Shown here: positions 51,252 to 59,797 of the stretch, piece by piece
How positions within the stretch are numbered: position 1 is the first letter of the stretch
Layout of the letters: every line of letters starts with the position of its first letter
NCBI RefSeq assembly: GCF_036075115.1
Contig: NZ_CP107958.1
Span: 8,928,001 to 8,992,000 of the forward strand
Source: Streptomyces sp. NBC_00377
GTDB taxonomy: Bacteria; Actinomycetota; Actinomycetes; Streptomycetales; Streptomycetaceae
Length of the DNA: 64,000 nucleotides
Direction: 5' to 3'
Made by a program: the position numbers and the translations under genes
The notes under the pieces: model-generated
The model's input: only the letters and a program-made list of their open reading frames with translations
What the model was told of the DNA's origin: nothing
Database searches by the model: none

Positions 51252-51605
51252 TCAGAGGCGAGTGAGATCGGCGGCGCCGAATGAGACGTCGAAACGGTCG
51301 CACCAGATACTCACGCTGCTGTAGCTCGACCAATCCACGTCACTGGGCAGCGCGTAGTTCTGGCTTCCCTTGTTGCCTTTGAGCTTGCCGAGGCTGACGT
51401 ACTTTCCGTCGTCGAAGACGTGCCACCCGGCCTTCCCTGAGGGCTGTGCGGAAGGCTGTCCCCGCGGCGCCCCGGCAGGAGGTGCGGAGGTCGCGACGAC
51501 GCCAGGCAGGGCTTCTTCGACGGTCTCGTAACGAAGCATGGCCCGGCCGGCTCGTGCGGCATCGTCGCAGGTTTGCGCCCCAGCGTGATCGCCTAGGTGT
51601 GCCAT
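51252..51605 (-). pseudogene. DM13-domain protein, N-terminally truncated
   Basis: The C-terminal 55 residues are the end of a DM13 domain: 'GWHVFDDGKYVSLGKLKGNK', 'GSQNYALPSDVDWSSYSSVS' and 'IWCDRFDVSFGAADL', including the invariant C of IWC-RF. The first half of the domain and the usual signal peptide/anchor are replaced by an unrelated, Ala/Pro-rich 60-residue stretch. The open frame is intact, so a short chimeric protein could be made, but it would not fold as a complete DM13 domain. Confidence 0.6.
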
Positions 51606-51628
51606 CTCGTGACACTGGTTCCTTGCGG

Positions 51629-52618
51629 TCAGGCTTGGCGGGCATGGGACGCGAGGCGATCGGCGAGCGCGATGACGAGGCCTCGCAGTTCATCGGGGCG
51701 CTCGATGACGAACGGCCGGTCCAGTGCGGCGAGTACCGGAGGCAACCAATCGAGCCGCTCCACCCGCAGCTCGACGCGCATCCAGCGCTCGGCCGCCCGG
51801 TCCTCGCCTGCCGCCGGCTCGTACTCCTCCAGGCCAGCGACGCTGACGGGAAGGTGGGCGCGGATCTGCTCACCTGTCCCGTGGATACGCAAGGTCACCT
51901 CATGCCGGTACTCGGCCGTGGCGAACCCTGACAACACCCGCTGTGCCGGACCGGGCCCCACGGGTGCTTCGAATGAGCCGGGCAGGGTCCGCGCGTCCGC
52001 GATGCGATCGAGCCTGAAGGTTCGGTCCTCGCCGATCCGGGCGTCCTTGCCCGTGACGTACCACCGGCCCGAATGGGCGACGATCCCGTACGCGTGCAGT
52101 ATGCGTTCGCTGCGCCGCCCGTCGCGGTCGGTGTAGCGGATCGAGACCGGTCGGTGGTGGCGCACCGCATCGGCGATGGTGAGCAGGACCCCAGCGTCCG
52201 GCGTGTCGAACTCGCCGGGCTGGTCCGTGAAGGCGAGAGCGTCCAGAAGTGTGTCGAGCCGACGGGCGATGTGTCTGGGCAGCACCCGCCGGATCTTCGC
52301 CGATGCCGTCTCGCTCGCCGTGCGCTCCGTCGTCGTCAGCCCTGCTCGGCGGCCGGCGACCAGGCCGAGCAGCACGGCAAGCGCCTCGTCGTCGCTGAGC
52401 ATGAGCGGAGGCAAGCGGTACCCGGGGGCGAGCCGGTACCCGCCGTAGCGGCCGCGCACCGATTCCACGGGCACATCCAGTTCGATCAGCTGGTCCACAT
52501 AACGCCGCACGGTGCGCCCTTCGACGCCGAGCCGGTCGGCCAGTTCGGCCACCGTCCGGGTGCCGCCGGACTGCAGCAGCTCCAGAAGTGTCAGCACGCG
52601 GGCAGTGGGTCGAGGCAT
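51629..52618 (-). CDS. WYL-domain transcriptional regulator (YafY-type)
   Basis: 329 residues. The N-terminal HTH_11 is 'LTLLELLQSGGTRTVAELAD' then 'RLGVEGRTVRRYVDQLIELD' and 'VPVESVRGRYGGYRLAPGYR'. The WYL domain follows: 'RYTDRDGRRSERILHAYGIV', 'HSGRWYVTGKDA' and 'RTFRLDRIADA'. The WCX C-terminal extension completes the family length. It is divergent from a VOC-fold gene (98 bp apart), the common streptomycete pair in which the WYL protein controls the neighbour. The ATG at 52618 is chosen. Confidence 0.92.
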   Translation of the reverse strand: MPRPTARVLTLLELLQSGGTRTVAELADRLGVEGRTVRRYVDQLIELDVPVESVRGRYGGYRLAPGYRLPPLMLSDDEALAVLLGLVAGRRAGLTTTERTASETASAKIRRVLPRHIARRLDTLLDALAFTDQPGEFDTPDAGVLLTIADAVRHHRPVSIRYTDRDGRRSERILHAYGIVAHSGRWYVTGKDARIGEDRTFRLDRIADARTLPGSFEAPVGPGPAQRVLSGFATAEYRHEVTLRIHGTGEQIRAHLPVSVAGLEEYEPAAGEDRAAERWMRVELRVERLDWLPPVLAALDRPFVIERPDELRGLVIALADRLASHARQA

Positions 52619-52640
52619 GTGCACAACCTAACGCGAATAG

Positions 52641-52668
52641 AGGACCGATTCTGTCCACTATTTGTCCT
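52641..52668. promoter_or_regulatory. AGGAC/GTCC repeats in the WYL-VOC divergent promoter
   Basis: AGGAC (52641-52645), GTCC (52653-52656) and GTCCT (52664-52668) make overlapping inverted pairs in the 98-bp interval. The sequence ATAGAGGAC..TGTCCACTATTTGTCCTA is AT-rich and probably overlaps the VOC gene promoter. It is a candidate operator for the WYL regulator. Confidence 0.45.
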
Positions 52669-52716
52669 AGCCTGCGCAGTGCACGCCTCGCCTCCAGTAC
52701 AGCCAAGGAGATTCCC

Positions 52717-53115
52717 ATGGACTTCGTCTCGATCCGCATCATCACCAGCGACGTAGCGCGCCTCGTCGAGTTCTACGAGCGAGCCACAGGGGTGCGGGCG
52801 ACGTGGGCGACCGAAGACTTCGCCGAGCTCAAGACCGCGGGCGCCATCCTCGCGATCGCCAGCACCCGCACCGTCCCGCTGTTCGCCCCGGGTTCTGCCC
52901 GCCCGGCGGAGAACCACAGCGTGATAACCGAGTTCCTCGTCGACGACGTGGACCGCGTTCACCAGAACCTGACCGCCTTCGTCTCCGACTTCGTCACCGA
53001 GCCCACGACGATGCCCTGGGGCAATCGGTCGCTGCTGTTCCGTGACCCCGACGGCAACCTCGTCAACTTCTTCACCCCCGTCACCCCGACGGCCATCGAA
53101 AAGTTCGCACGCTGA
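52717..53115 (+). CDS. VOC-fold (glyoxalase/dioxygenase-like) protein
   Basis: 132 residues forming the paired beta-alpha-beta modules of the vicinal oxygen chelate fold. 'FVSIRIITSDVARLVEFYER' is module one and 'HSVITEFLVDDVDRVHQNLT' with 'LLFRDPDGNLVNFFTP' is module two. The DPDGN turn is the VOC hallmark. Metal-ligand positions are not clearly conserved, so it may bind rather than convert its ligand. It is divergent from the WYL regulator and followed by a terminator hairpin. Confidence 0.9.
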   Translation: MDFVSIRIITSDVARLVEFYERATGVRATWATEDFAELKTAGAILAIASTRTVPLFAPGSARPAENHSVITEFLVDDVDRVHQNLTAFVSDFVTEPTTMPWGNRSLLFRDPDGNLVNFFTPVTPTAIEKFAR

Positions 53116-53137
53116 CGCCACGCACAGCCGCTCACGC

Positions 53138-53163
53138 GGGAGCCCTGAGATCCCAGGGCTCCC
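53138..53163. terminator. hairpin terminator after the VOC gene
   Basis: GGGAGCCCTG and CAGGGCTCCC are perfect 10-bp arms around six bases, 22 bp after the stop codon. The loop-closing stem is very stable; no T run follows. Confidence 0.7.
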
Positions 53164-53821
53164 GGGGAACGCGGCCTCGCTTCCCTTCGGACGACGGGAG
53201 AGGCTTGGACGTTCGGAAACACGGCTGATTGAGTTCCTGGACCGCCAGGCCCGGAGCAGCAGGGATGACATTCCGCCGGCGAGCTGAGACGTGGTCACTC
53301 ACGTGGTGGTGACCGGCGTGAGAAGGAGCTCCAGCCATGTCTATGTCGGCGGGACTGAGTCGCGCGGGCGGCACGTCCAGCCGACCGGCTGGACTGGTGC
53401 TCGGAGCGCTGATGCAGTACCGCTGCCCGCAAAAGCACGGAGCCCCGGGTCTCAGGCATCCCCGGGGCGCCCTCGCACACACCGCGCTGTCAACGACTCC
53501 GCGATGGCGGTGTCGCTGTCGCGTCGCGGACTGCCCGGCACTGGCTTGCTGCCGCGTCTGAAGACTGTCTTCTGCGTCCGGAACGCCTACAGAGTGAGCA
53601 CGCGGCGAGCGTTGCCGGACAAGATCAGTCGCCTTCCCTCTCTGCCCCTGTAAGGAAAGCCCACCCGCGCCCGTCGAAGGACCGACCTGACGCACCGCGC
53701 TCAACCGGAACGCGAGCGCCGGCGGGGCACTCGCCCTCACCACCGTGCCCCCCACACCACGCCCTCCCCGGTCAGGCCGAGGTCGCGTACACGAGGTGCG
53801 ACGCTCCCGTCGTCGGCGCCG
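53164..53821. other. gap without recognisable gene
   Basis: The only hint of coding sequence is a minus-strand scrap reading 'RRLILSGNARRVLTL' and a stop at about 53593-53640. It looks like the very C-terminus of an amidohydrolase (ILxGNAxRVLxL). Nothing else is recognisable. Confidence 0.4.
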
Positions 53822-56000
53822 TCACCCACCCCGGTGCCCGGCCGCTGATCCGTCACCTTCCGCCGCCACGGCCGCCTGTACCCGTTGCTCCTCGCGAGCG
53901 GAACCGGTGTCCTGTTCCAGGGGTGTGCGGCTCACGGCTGTCGTGAGGTCCTTCAGGGCCCGTTTCTGCAGTTCCGCCCCGTGCCGTAGCACCGGGCTCG
54001 GTTCCCGGGCGGTGGTGTCCTCCCACGTGTGGAGCGCCTCTTCCACGCGCCGCCAGTCCGGATTCCTGTGCTCGCGCACGTCGATTGCCGCCTGCGCGGT
54101 GTCCGCTTCCAGGGCGTCGGCGAGGCGCTCTGCCTCGGAGGCGGAACGGCTGTCGGCTCGCGGGACGTTGCTCTCCATGAGCATCGCCGCTCTGTCGAAC
54201 TCCTTGAGTGCCTCCTGCGCCTCCTCGGCCTCGCGCGACGTCAGACCTCTGGGGCGGACCGGCTCCTGCTTTGCCTGGTCATAGGCCTCCTGCCAGGCGG
54301 TACGAGCCTCCCTGCTCGCCAGTAGTGCCCGGCGCATGTCGGCGTGACGCTCCCGGGTCGGCTCGGCGTAGTTGCGGAGTACCGCGGCCGCGTAGCGGCC
54401 GTTGGCCCCGAGCCAGTCCGCAAGCCTGCCCGGCAGCCGGGGCGTCTCCCACGCGGGGAACATCACGAACGCCAGCATCGCCAGCGCTCCGCCGAGCAGG
54501 GTGAGCACTACCCGCTCCGGGACCGTCTGCTCCCATGCCTGGCCGCCCATACCGAGGAGGAAGACGACGTAGGCGGCGGTGAAGCACTGGGAGTACGCGT
54601 AGCCGGTGCGGATCAGCGTGTACGACAGGCCCGCCGAGACCACCGCCAGCGCGCCGAACACATGGGCGTCGGGGCCCAGGGCCCGCACCATCCCGGTGGC
54701 GAGCGTGACTCCCGCCAGGGTCCCGGCGAAACGGGCCACCGCACGCGCGTACGTCCGGTGGAAGTCGGGCCGCATCACCATCACCGAGGCGATGGGCGCC
54801 CAGTAGCCGTGGCCCAGGGGCAGCTGGGCGGCGATCAGATAGCCGATCGTGGCCACCGCCGCCAGGCGGACGGCGTGCCGGAACACGGGCGAGTCGCGGC
54901 GGAACTCCCTGCGAAGCGCCCGGACGGCAACCGGGACCAGTCGCAGCATTGTGGGGCGCACCAAGAACCGGGTGTCGGCAGGGCCGTGCGGCGTGGGCAT
55001 CCTCCCGCCCGCGCTGCCGCTCTCAGCGATCTCCAGTGCCTCTTGCAGCAGTTCGACGAGCCGCTCGGCGGCCTGCCGTGCGGGGCCCTCCAGCACCTCG
55101 TCCTTGTCGTCGACGTGCAGGACATCCGCCGTCCCGGGTGGTACCTCGGCGGGAGTGCCGTGGCGGACCGAACGGGCGGTCGCGTCCAGGACGTCGGCGG
55201 CTGCGTTGAGCAACTCCCGCGCGCGGTCCCGCCCGGGGCCCTCCGCCGGGGCGCCGACGTCCGGGTCGGCGAGCGCTGCGACGACCGGCCGAATGCGCTC
55301 GGCTAGGCCTCTGGGGGCCGTGGAGGACGGGGGGACGGGTGCGGGCTTGTGACGGCGTCACGGCGGCCGCGTCCCGGGCCGTCATCAACGGTTCCGGGTC
55401 GAACGGGGCGGTCGGGTCGTGCCGCAGTCGGCGGGCGTAGTCCGCCAGGGCGGCCAGGGCGTCGGCGAGTGCGTCACGATGCGCCCCCCAACGGCGGATC
55501 GGGAACAGCAAGATCAGCAGGGCCTGCACCACGCCGCCGAGTGCGATGACTCCGGCGTGCTCCAGGGCTCGTCCGAGGCTCGTGGGCAGGGTGATGGTCA
55601 CCAGCATGCTGCCCACGGTCGTCGCTGCGACGATCCCAGCGGTCGATCCGAGGGCCCACGCCATCCCTGCGGCAAAGGCCCATACGGCCAGCAGGGGGAG
55701 GAACGTCATGAGTCGACCCGCCGCCAGGTAGCCCACGAAGGTGCTGAGGGCCAGTCCCGCGCCCGCGCCGAGCGCGATCACCTTGCGTGGACGCCAGGTG
55801 CGCTGGAAGGTGGCCCCACCCGCGGAGTAGGCGCCGAGGGCGGCGGACGCGGCATACGCGGGGGAAGCCAGCCAGAGCGCCGACGCGATGACGAGCGCCA
55901 CCCCAGCCGCCGTGCGCAGCGCGAGCAGGGGCTCCAGCCGCGTCTCCTCGATCGTGAGCCCGGAGCGCACGACCTCCCCGAAGGTTCGCAGCCACGTCAC
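53822..56000 (-). pseudogene. FUSC-family membrane protein, split by an apparent frameshift
   Basis: Two overlapping minus-strand frames make one FUSC/aromatic-acid-exporter-type protein of about 725 residues. The first (from about 56000, 'VTWLRTFGEVVRSGLTIEET') holds the first TM bundle ('ASPAYAASAALGAYSAGGAT'). The second (to 53822) holds the soluble linker and the second bundle ('VRLAAVATIGYLIAAQLPLG', 'HGYWAPIASVMVMRPDFHRT'). The join is at a run of six G (+ strand, 55329-55334); removing one base restores continuity ('RTRPPSSTAPRGLAERIRPV'). It could be a sequencing error, a real mutation or a slippery phase-variable site. Confidence 0.78.
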
Positions 56001-56406
56001 GGGTGTGAGCCCAGCCGGAGTGCCGCGTCGGCCTGGTGGAGGTGCGACAGCCGGGCAAGGAAGACTCCCGCGCGGCCCAAGACCTGCGCGTCGGTGAATG
56101 CGTGACGCATCATCATGCGACCTCACCAGTCCCGAGGACCGCCTCGCACTGCGTGTACTGCGTAATCTTCGCCGCCGGCTTGCCGGCGAGCACGGGCGTA
56201 TCGGGTGGCGTCACCGGAAGCCGGGGTGGTGGCTCCGGCGGTGTCCGGGCCCCGCTCTGTCGGGTACGCCCGGTCATGGTGGGCCGGTGGAGGCGTCCGC
56301 CGACCGGAGCGCAGGCCGCCGCCGCCGGGCCGCGGCCGGAGCCTGGGCGATCGCCGTAGGCCGGACCGGTCCGAGGAGACACGCGGGACGGCGGCCCTCG
56401 GGTCTT
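56001..56406. other. gap without recognisable gene
   Basis: Neither strand carries a domain signature in this 406-bp interval. It contains the presumed promoter of the FUSC gene and the 3' flank of the dehydrogenase gene. Confidence 0.4.
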
Positions 56407-57576
56407 CTATTGCTTGTGGCCGTTCGCGTTCGGGTGCAGGACAACCTTGGTCCAGCCCTCGTCGCGGGCGTCGAAGTGCTCGTAGGCGGTGGGGGCCTCG
56501 TTCAGGCTGAGTTCGTGGGAGACGACGAAGCTCGGCTTCGCCTTCCCGCCGGCGATCAGATCCCGCAGCGCCCGGTTGTACCTCTTCACCGGCGCCTGTC
56601 CGGTGCCCATGCGCTGGCCCTTGAACCACATCATGCCGAAGTCGATCGGGACCTTTCCCTGTGCCTCCAGCTCGCCCTGGGCCTCGGCGCCACCGGGGTC
56701 CTCGGGCAGGAACACGCCCACCACGCCGATATGGCCCGTGAACCTGACCGAGTCGATCAGTCCGTTGAGCGTGAGACTGGCGTCCTCGTGTCCCTCGGGG
56801 TCGTGGGCCTGGTAGCCGACGCACTCACAGCCGTTGTCGGCGCCCAGACCGAGGGTGGCCTCCTTGACGACCTCGGCTGGATTCTGCTCGGCGGTGTTGA
56901 TCGGGATGGCGCCGATCTCCTCCGCCTTGCGCAGCCGGTCGGGCTGATGGTCGGCCACCCAGACGCGGCCGGCGCCCTTGAGGAGGGCGGAGTAGGTCGC
57001 CATCAGCCCGACCGGACCGGCGCCGAAGACGATGGTCTGGTCGCCCGGTTTGACGTTGGCCATCTCGGTGGCGTGATAGCCGGTGGGGAAGATGTCGGCG
57101 AGCATCACGTAGTCGGTCTGCCGGTCGGCGGCGTCCTCGCCCAGCCGCAGCGCGTTGAAGTCGCCGTAGGGCACGCGCAGAAGTTCCGCCTGGCCGCCCT
57201 GGTAGGGGCCCATGTCGGCGAACCCGTAGGCGGCTCCGGCGAGGGCCGGTTCCGGCTGCATGGTCAGGCAGTAGTTGGTCAGACCCTGCTCGCACTGCTT
57301 GCAGAAGCCGCAGGCGATGTTGAAGGGCAGGACCACATACTCGCCGACCTGGACCTTTCGGACGGCCGAGCCGACCTCCACGACCTGGCCCATGTTCTCG
57401 TGCCCCAGCGTACGGCCGGACTCGAACGAGGTGCGGCCCTCGTACATGTGCAGGTCCGAACCGCAGATGTTGGTAGTAGTGATCTTGACGATGATGTCGC
57501 AGGGGTGCTCGATCTTCGGGTCCGGTACGTCCTTCACCGTGACCGTTCGCGGTCCTTCGTATACCGCTGCTTTCAT
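56407..57576 (-). CDS. zinc-dependent alcohol/formaldehyde dehydrogenase (FdhA-like MDR)
   Basis: 389 residues. The catalytic zinc site is in 'TTTNICGSDLHMYEGRTS' (C-G-S-D-H) with 'GRTLGHENMGQVVEVGSAV' (GHE). A structural-zinc cysteine cluster 'CGFCKQCEQGLTNYC' follows, and the NAD(P) site is 'IVFGAGPVGLMATYSALLKG'. The long insert after the Rossmann fold ('ECVGYQAHDPEGHEDASLTL') matches the glutathione-independent formaldehyde dehydrogenase/dismutase clade. It probably oxidises formaldehyde or small alcohols. The ATG at 57576 is the family start. It lies in the minus-strand block from 53.8 to 64 kb. Confidence 0.92.
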   Translation of the reverse strand: MKAAVYEGPRTVTVKDVPDPKIEHPCDIIVKITTTNICGSDLHMYEGRTSFESGRTLGHENMGQVVEVGSAVRKVQVGEYVVLPFNIACGFCKQCEQGLTNYCLTMQPEPALAGAAYGFADMGPYQGGQAELLRVPYGDFNALRLGEDAADRQTDYVMLADIFPTGYHATEMANVKPGDQTIVFGAGPVGLMATYSALLKGAGRVWVADHQPDRLRKAEEIGAIPINTAEQNPAEVVKEATLGLGADNGCECVGYQAHDPEGHEDASLTLNGLIDSVRFTGHIGVVGVFLPEDPGGAEAQGELEAQGKVPIDFGMMWFKGQRMGTGQAPVKRYNRALRDLIAGGKAKPSFVVSHELSLNEAPTAYEHFDARDEGWTKVVLHPNANGHKQ

Positions 57577-57890
57577 GATTGCGATCCCTTGCTGTCGCGG
57601 CATGACCGCACCACGGCGGTGATGGAGACGGCGCGAAGAGCCTCACTCCCGGGAGTTCAACGCGTGGAGGTAGGTGGGACGCGGTCCGTGGCTCCGGCAT
57701 GCCTCTGCGGGTCGTTCACCCGGATCAGGTGCAACGGCGCCGCCGGCGGCTTGCGACGCGGAGCACCGGGCCCCGGCGGCGTGCCGTCCGGGTCCCCGTC
57801 GGCCCTCGACGCGAAACGGGCACATGCGCATCAATCAGCGAAATCTTTCCGTCCGGCCGACGAGCGCCGTATCTCCGCGTCGGATCCCGG
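57577..57890. other. gap without recognisable gene
   Basis: No gene or clear repeat is seen. The interval should hold the promoter of the dehydrogenase gene. Confidence 0.4.
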
Positions 57891-59012
57891 CTAGTCATCG
57901 TGGTCGTCCTGGAGCCTGCGGCGACGTTCCTGTTCGCGCTTGGAGTAGGCGGCTGCCCGGATCGCATCGTCGCTCTCCAAGCCCGATCCCAGCGCGCCAC
58001 CCACGGTGGCGATCGAAGCGACGAACCAGGCCAGCGTCAAGTACTCCTCGGCGTCCAGTGGAGTTCGGGTCACGGAAGCGAACGCCTGGTCGTTGAGGAT
58101 GAACAGCGCCCACACCCAGTTGATGACCATCAGACCCGCGTAGCAGACGAGCACCCCGATACCCACGGTCACGACCGTCGATGCGTTGTACAGTCGGGCC
58201 CTCTGCCTCGCCTCCGGCGAGCTCTCTGCTGATCGGTACCACAGCTCCGCGTCTATGATCAGCCAGCCGATCATGATCGCGACAGATCCGACCGTGGCGA
58301 TCACGAGGCGTGGCGTGCTGAGAGACGCGGCCAGGGTCCAGACGGTGGAGTTCACGGTGGCGACCGCTCCCGTCGCGAGTGCGGCCGCCAGGGCTTTCGA
58401 CAGGCCCGGCACCAACCGCCACGGCCGGTTGGCGCGGACCATACCGGCGAGCACCCGCAGGTATCCGCGGGGCCCGCCGACGACGTACCGAAGTTCGTCG
58501 GTCTCCCCCTCACCGGTTTGGCCTGGACGAACAGGCGCGAGACGTTTGACGGAGGGCCCCGGAAGCGGCTGACTTCGCGGAGCTCCTTCAGCCCCGGTGG
58601 TTCGCGGACCCGCCATGCCAAGCACGGCTTCTTCGACGGCCCGCCGGGCCCTCGTCTGCAACCGCAGGCCTCCCAGTGAAGGAAGAGAGAGCAGCACCAA
58701 GCCGTGTTCATGATTCAGATTCACAGCGAGCCTGCGCCCGTGTGAGTGCAGCGGAAGGTCGGTGAGGGCCACGACGATGTCCCAGTTCTCCGCACTCCCA
58801 CGGTCCATGATCCGGCGCATCAAGGTGGGGGGGTCTTCCGCCCCCGAGGTGAAGGGCTCACTGACCACCTCGACGTCGAACCGTCGGCCCTGGCCCGACT
58901 TGTCGGTGAGCCGAGCGGAGAGTGTCCGGGCCATGCGCCGCGCGATCTCCGTCGGCGAGTCAGGATCCGCCAGGAGAGCCACGACCGTAACGCCCTGAGA
59001 CGACACCTGCAT
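57891..59012 (-). CDS. uncharacterised membrane protein with N-terminal alpha/beta domain
   Basis: 373 residues. Residues 1-175 look like a soluble alpha/beta domain ('MQVSSQGVTVVALLADPDSP', 'RRFDVEVVSEPFTSG', 'NWDIVVALTDLPLHSHGRRL', then 'HEHGLVLLSLPSLGG'). Four hydrophobic segments follow, such as 'LSTPRLVIATVGSVAIMIGW' and 'ASTVVTVGIGVLVCYAGLMV'. Actinobacterial proteins of this layout have no assigned function. The ATG at 59012 follows AGGAGGATCCACTC. It is on the same strand as, and 324 bp from, the DUF2267 gene. Confidence 0.8.
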   Translation of the reverse strand: MQVSSQGVTVVALLADPDSPTEIARRMARTLSARLTDKSGQGRRFDVEVVSEPFTSGAEDPPTLMRRIMDRGSAENWDIVVALTDLPLHSHGRRLAVNLNHEHGLVLLSLPSLGGLRLQTRARRAVEEAVLGMAGPRTTGAEGAPRSQPLPGPSVKRLAPVRPGQTGEGETDELRYVVGGPRGYLRVLAGMVRANRPWRLVPGLSKALAAALATGAVATVNSTVWTLAASLSTPRLVIATVGSVAIMIGWLIIDAELWYRSAESSPEARQRARLYNASTVVTVGIGVLVCYAGLMVINWVWALFILNDQAFASVTRTPLDAEEYLTLAWFVASIATVGGALGSGLESDDAIRAAAYSKREQERRRRLQDDHDD

Positions 59013-59336
59013 GAGTGGATCCTCCTCGTCGGCTGCTCCGCCGATCCCAAGTGCCCACAGATGCCGCCGGGGTAACGTCCACGCCGCGTGACACGCCGGC
59101 CTCCGCCAGCAGGTGCAGGCAGCCCGCCGATCCGTACCCGCAAGAGCCGCAAGGCGCAGCCATGACGGGGGAGGACGGCCGGGGCGCCGTAGGCCTGCTC
59201 GGCGCGTTGGACCGCACGCGTGACCTCCTCCGCCGGGGGCACGGCAGGAGCGCGGCAAACGACTTCGGCACCCGGGATGTGAGATGGCGCCACTCGACCA
59301 CGTGAGTGGGCCTTTCGTTCTGAGCGCCTCACGAGC
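59013..59336. other. gap without confident gene
   Basis: A minus-strand open stretch (about 59150-59290, reading 'CRAPAVPPAEEVTRAVQRAE') has good codon bias but no start signal and no family I can name. It may be a small unannotated gene or a relic. Confidence 0.35.
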
Positions 59337-59729
59337 TCAGTCCGCGAGGTCGGCCTTTCCGAACAGAACCGCGTAACTGGAGGGGAGTTGGCTGATGACC
59401 TGATTCAGTTCTCCGCCGGTCACAGCGTCGGCAACGGTGGTCAGGACCGCGCTGGCGTCCCACTGCGCCGTACGCGGCCGGGCCTGGATGCGCTCGGTGA
59501 CCCGCCGGTAGAACTCTTCGATCCCGAAGCTGCGCGCCTTCTGCGGCGTTGCATCGTTCAGAACCTGTCCCAGCGGGCCGGGCAGCTGGGATGCGAGGTC
59601 CTTGACCTCTCCAGGGCTGATCCGCTGGGCCAGCACTTCCAGCACGGCGTTGGTGACGTCCGCGGCTTCGTCCTGGTCCTTGTATTCGCCTCGCTCACGT
59701 ACTTGGGCGAGGAATCCGTCGTATTTCAT
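59337..59729 (-). CDS. DUF2267 protein
   Basis: 130 residues, all helical and built of two similar halves. 'DEAADVTNAVLEVLAQRISP' with 'GEVKDLASQLPGPLGQVL' is the first, and 'QWDASAVLTTVADAVTGGEL' with 'NQVISQLPSSYAVLFG' the second. This duplicated pattern is DUF2267. Family members often occur in general-stress or dormancy regions, but their function is unknown. ATG at 59729 has AGGAGG at ideal spacing; a GTG one codon upstream is less likely. It is 69 bp after the MFS gene. Confidence 0.88.
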   Translation of the reverse strand: MKYDGFLAQVRERGEYKDQDEAADVTNAVLEVLAQRISPGEVKDLASQLPGPLGQVLNDATPQKARSFGIEEFYRRVTERIQARPRTAQWDASAVLTTVADAVTGGELNQVISQLPSSYAVLFGKADLAD

Positions 59730-59797
59730 CACTGCCTCCTAGTGTCCCGCTCACCGCTGGTCATGGTGGTTGCCTGGTGCTCTGTGCGCCGGCCGGG

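Noticed and set aside
56098..57894. A 598-codon + strand open frame
   Set aside because: It is antisense to the zinc dehydrogenase, which has all metal ligands.
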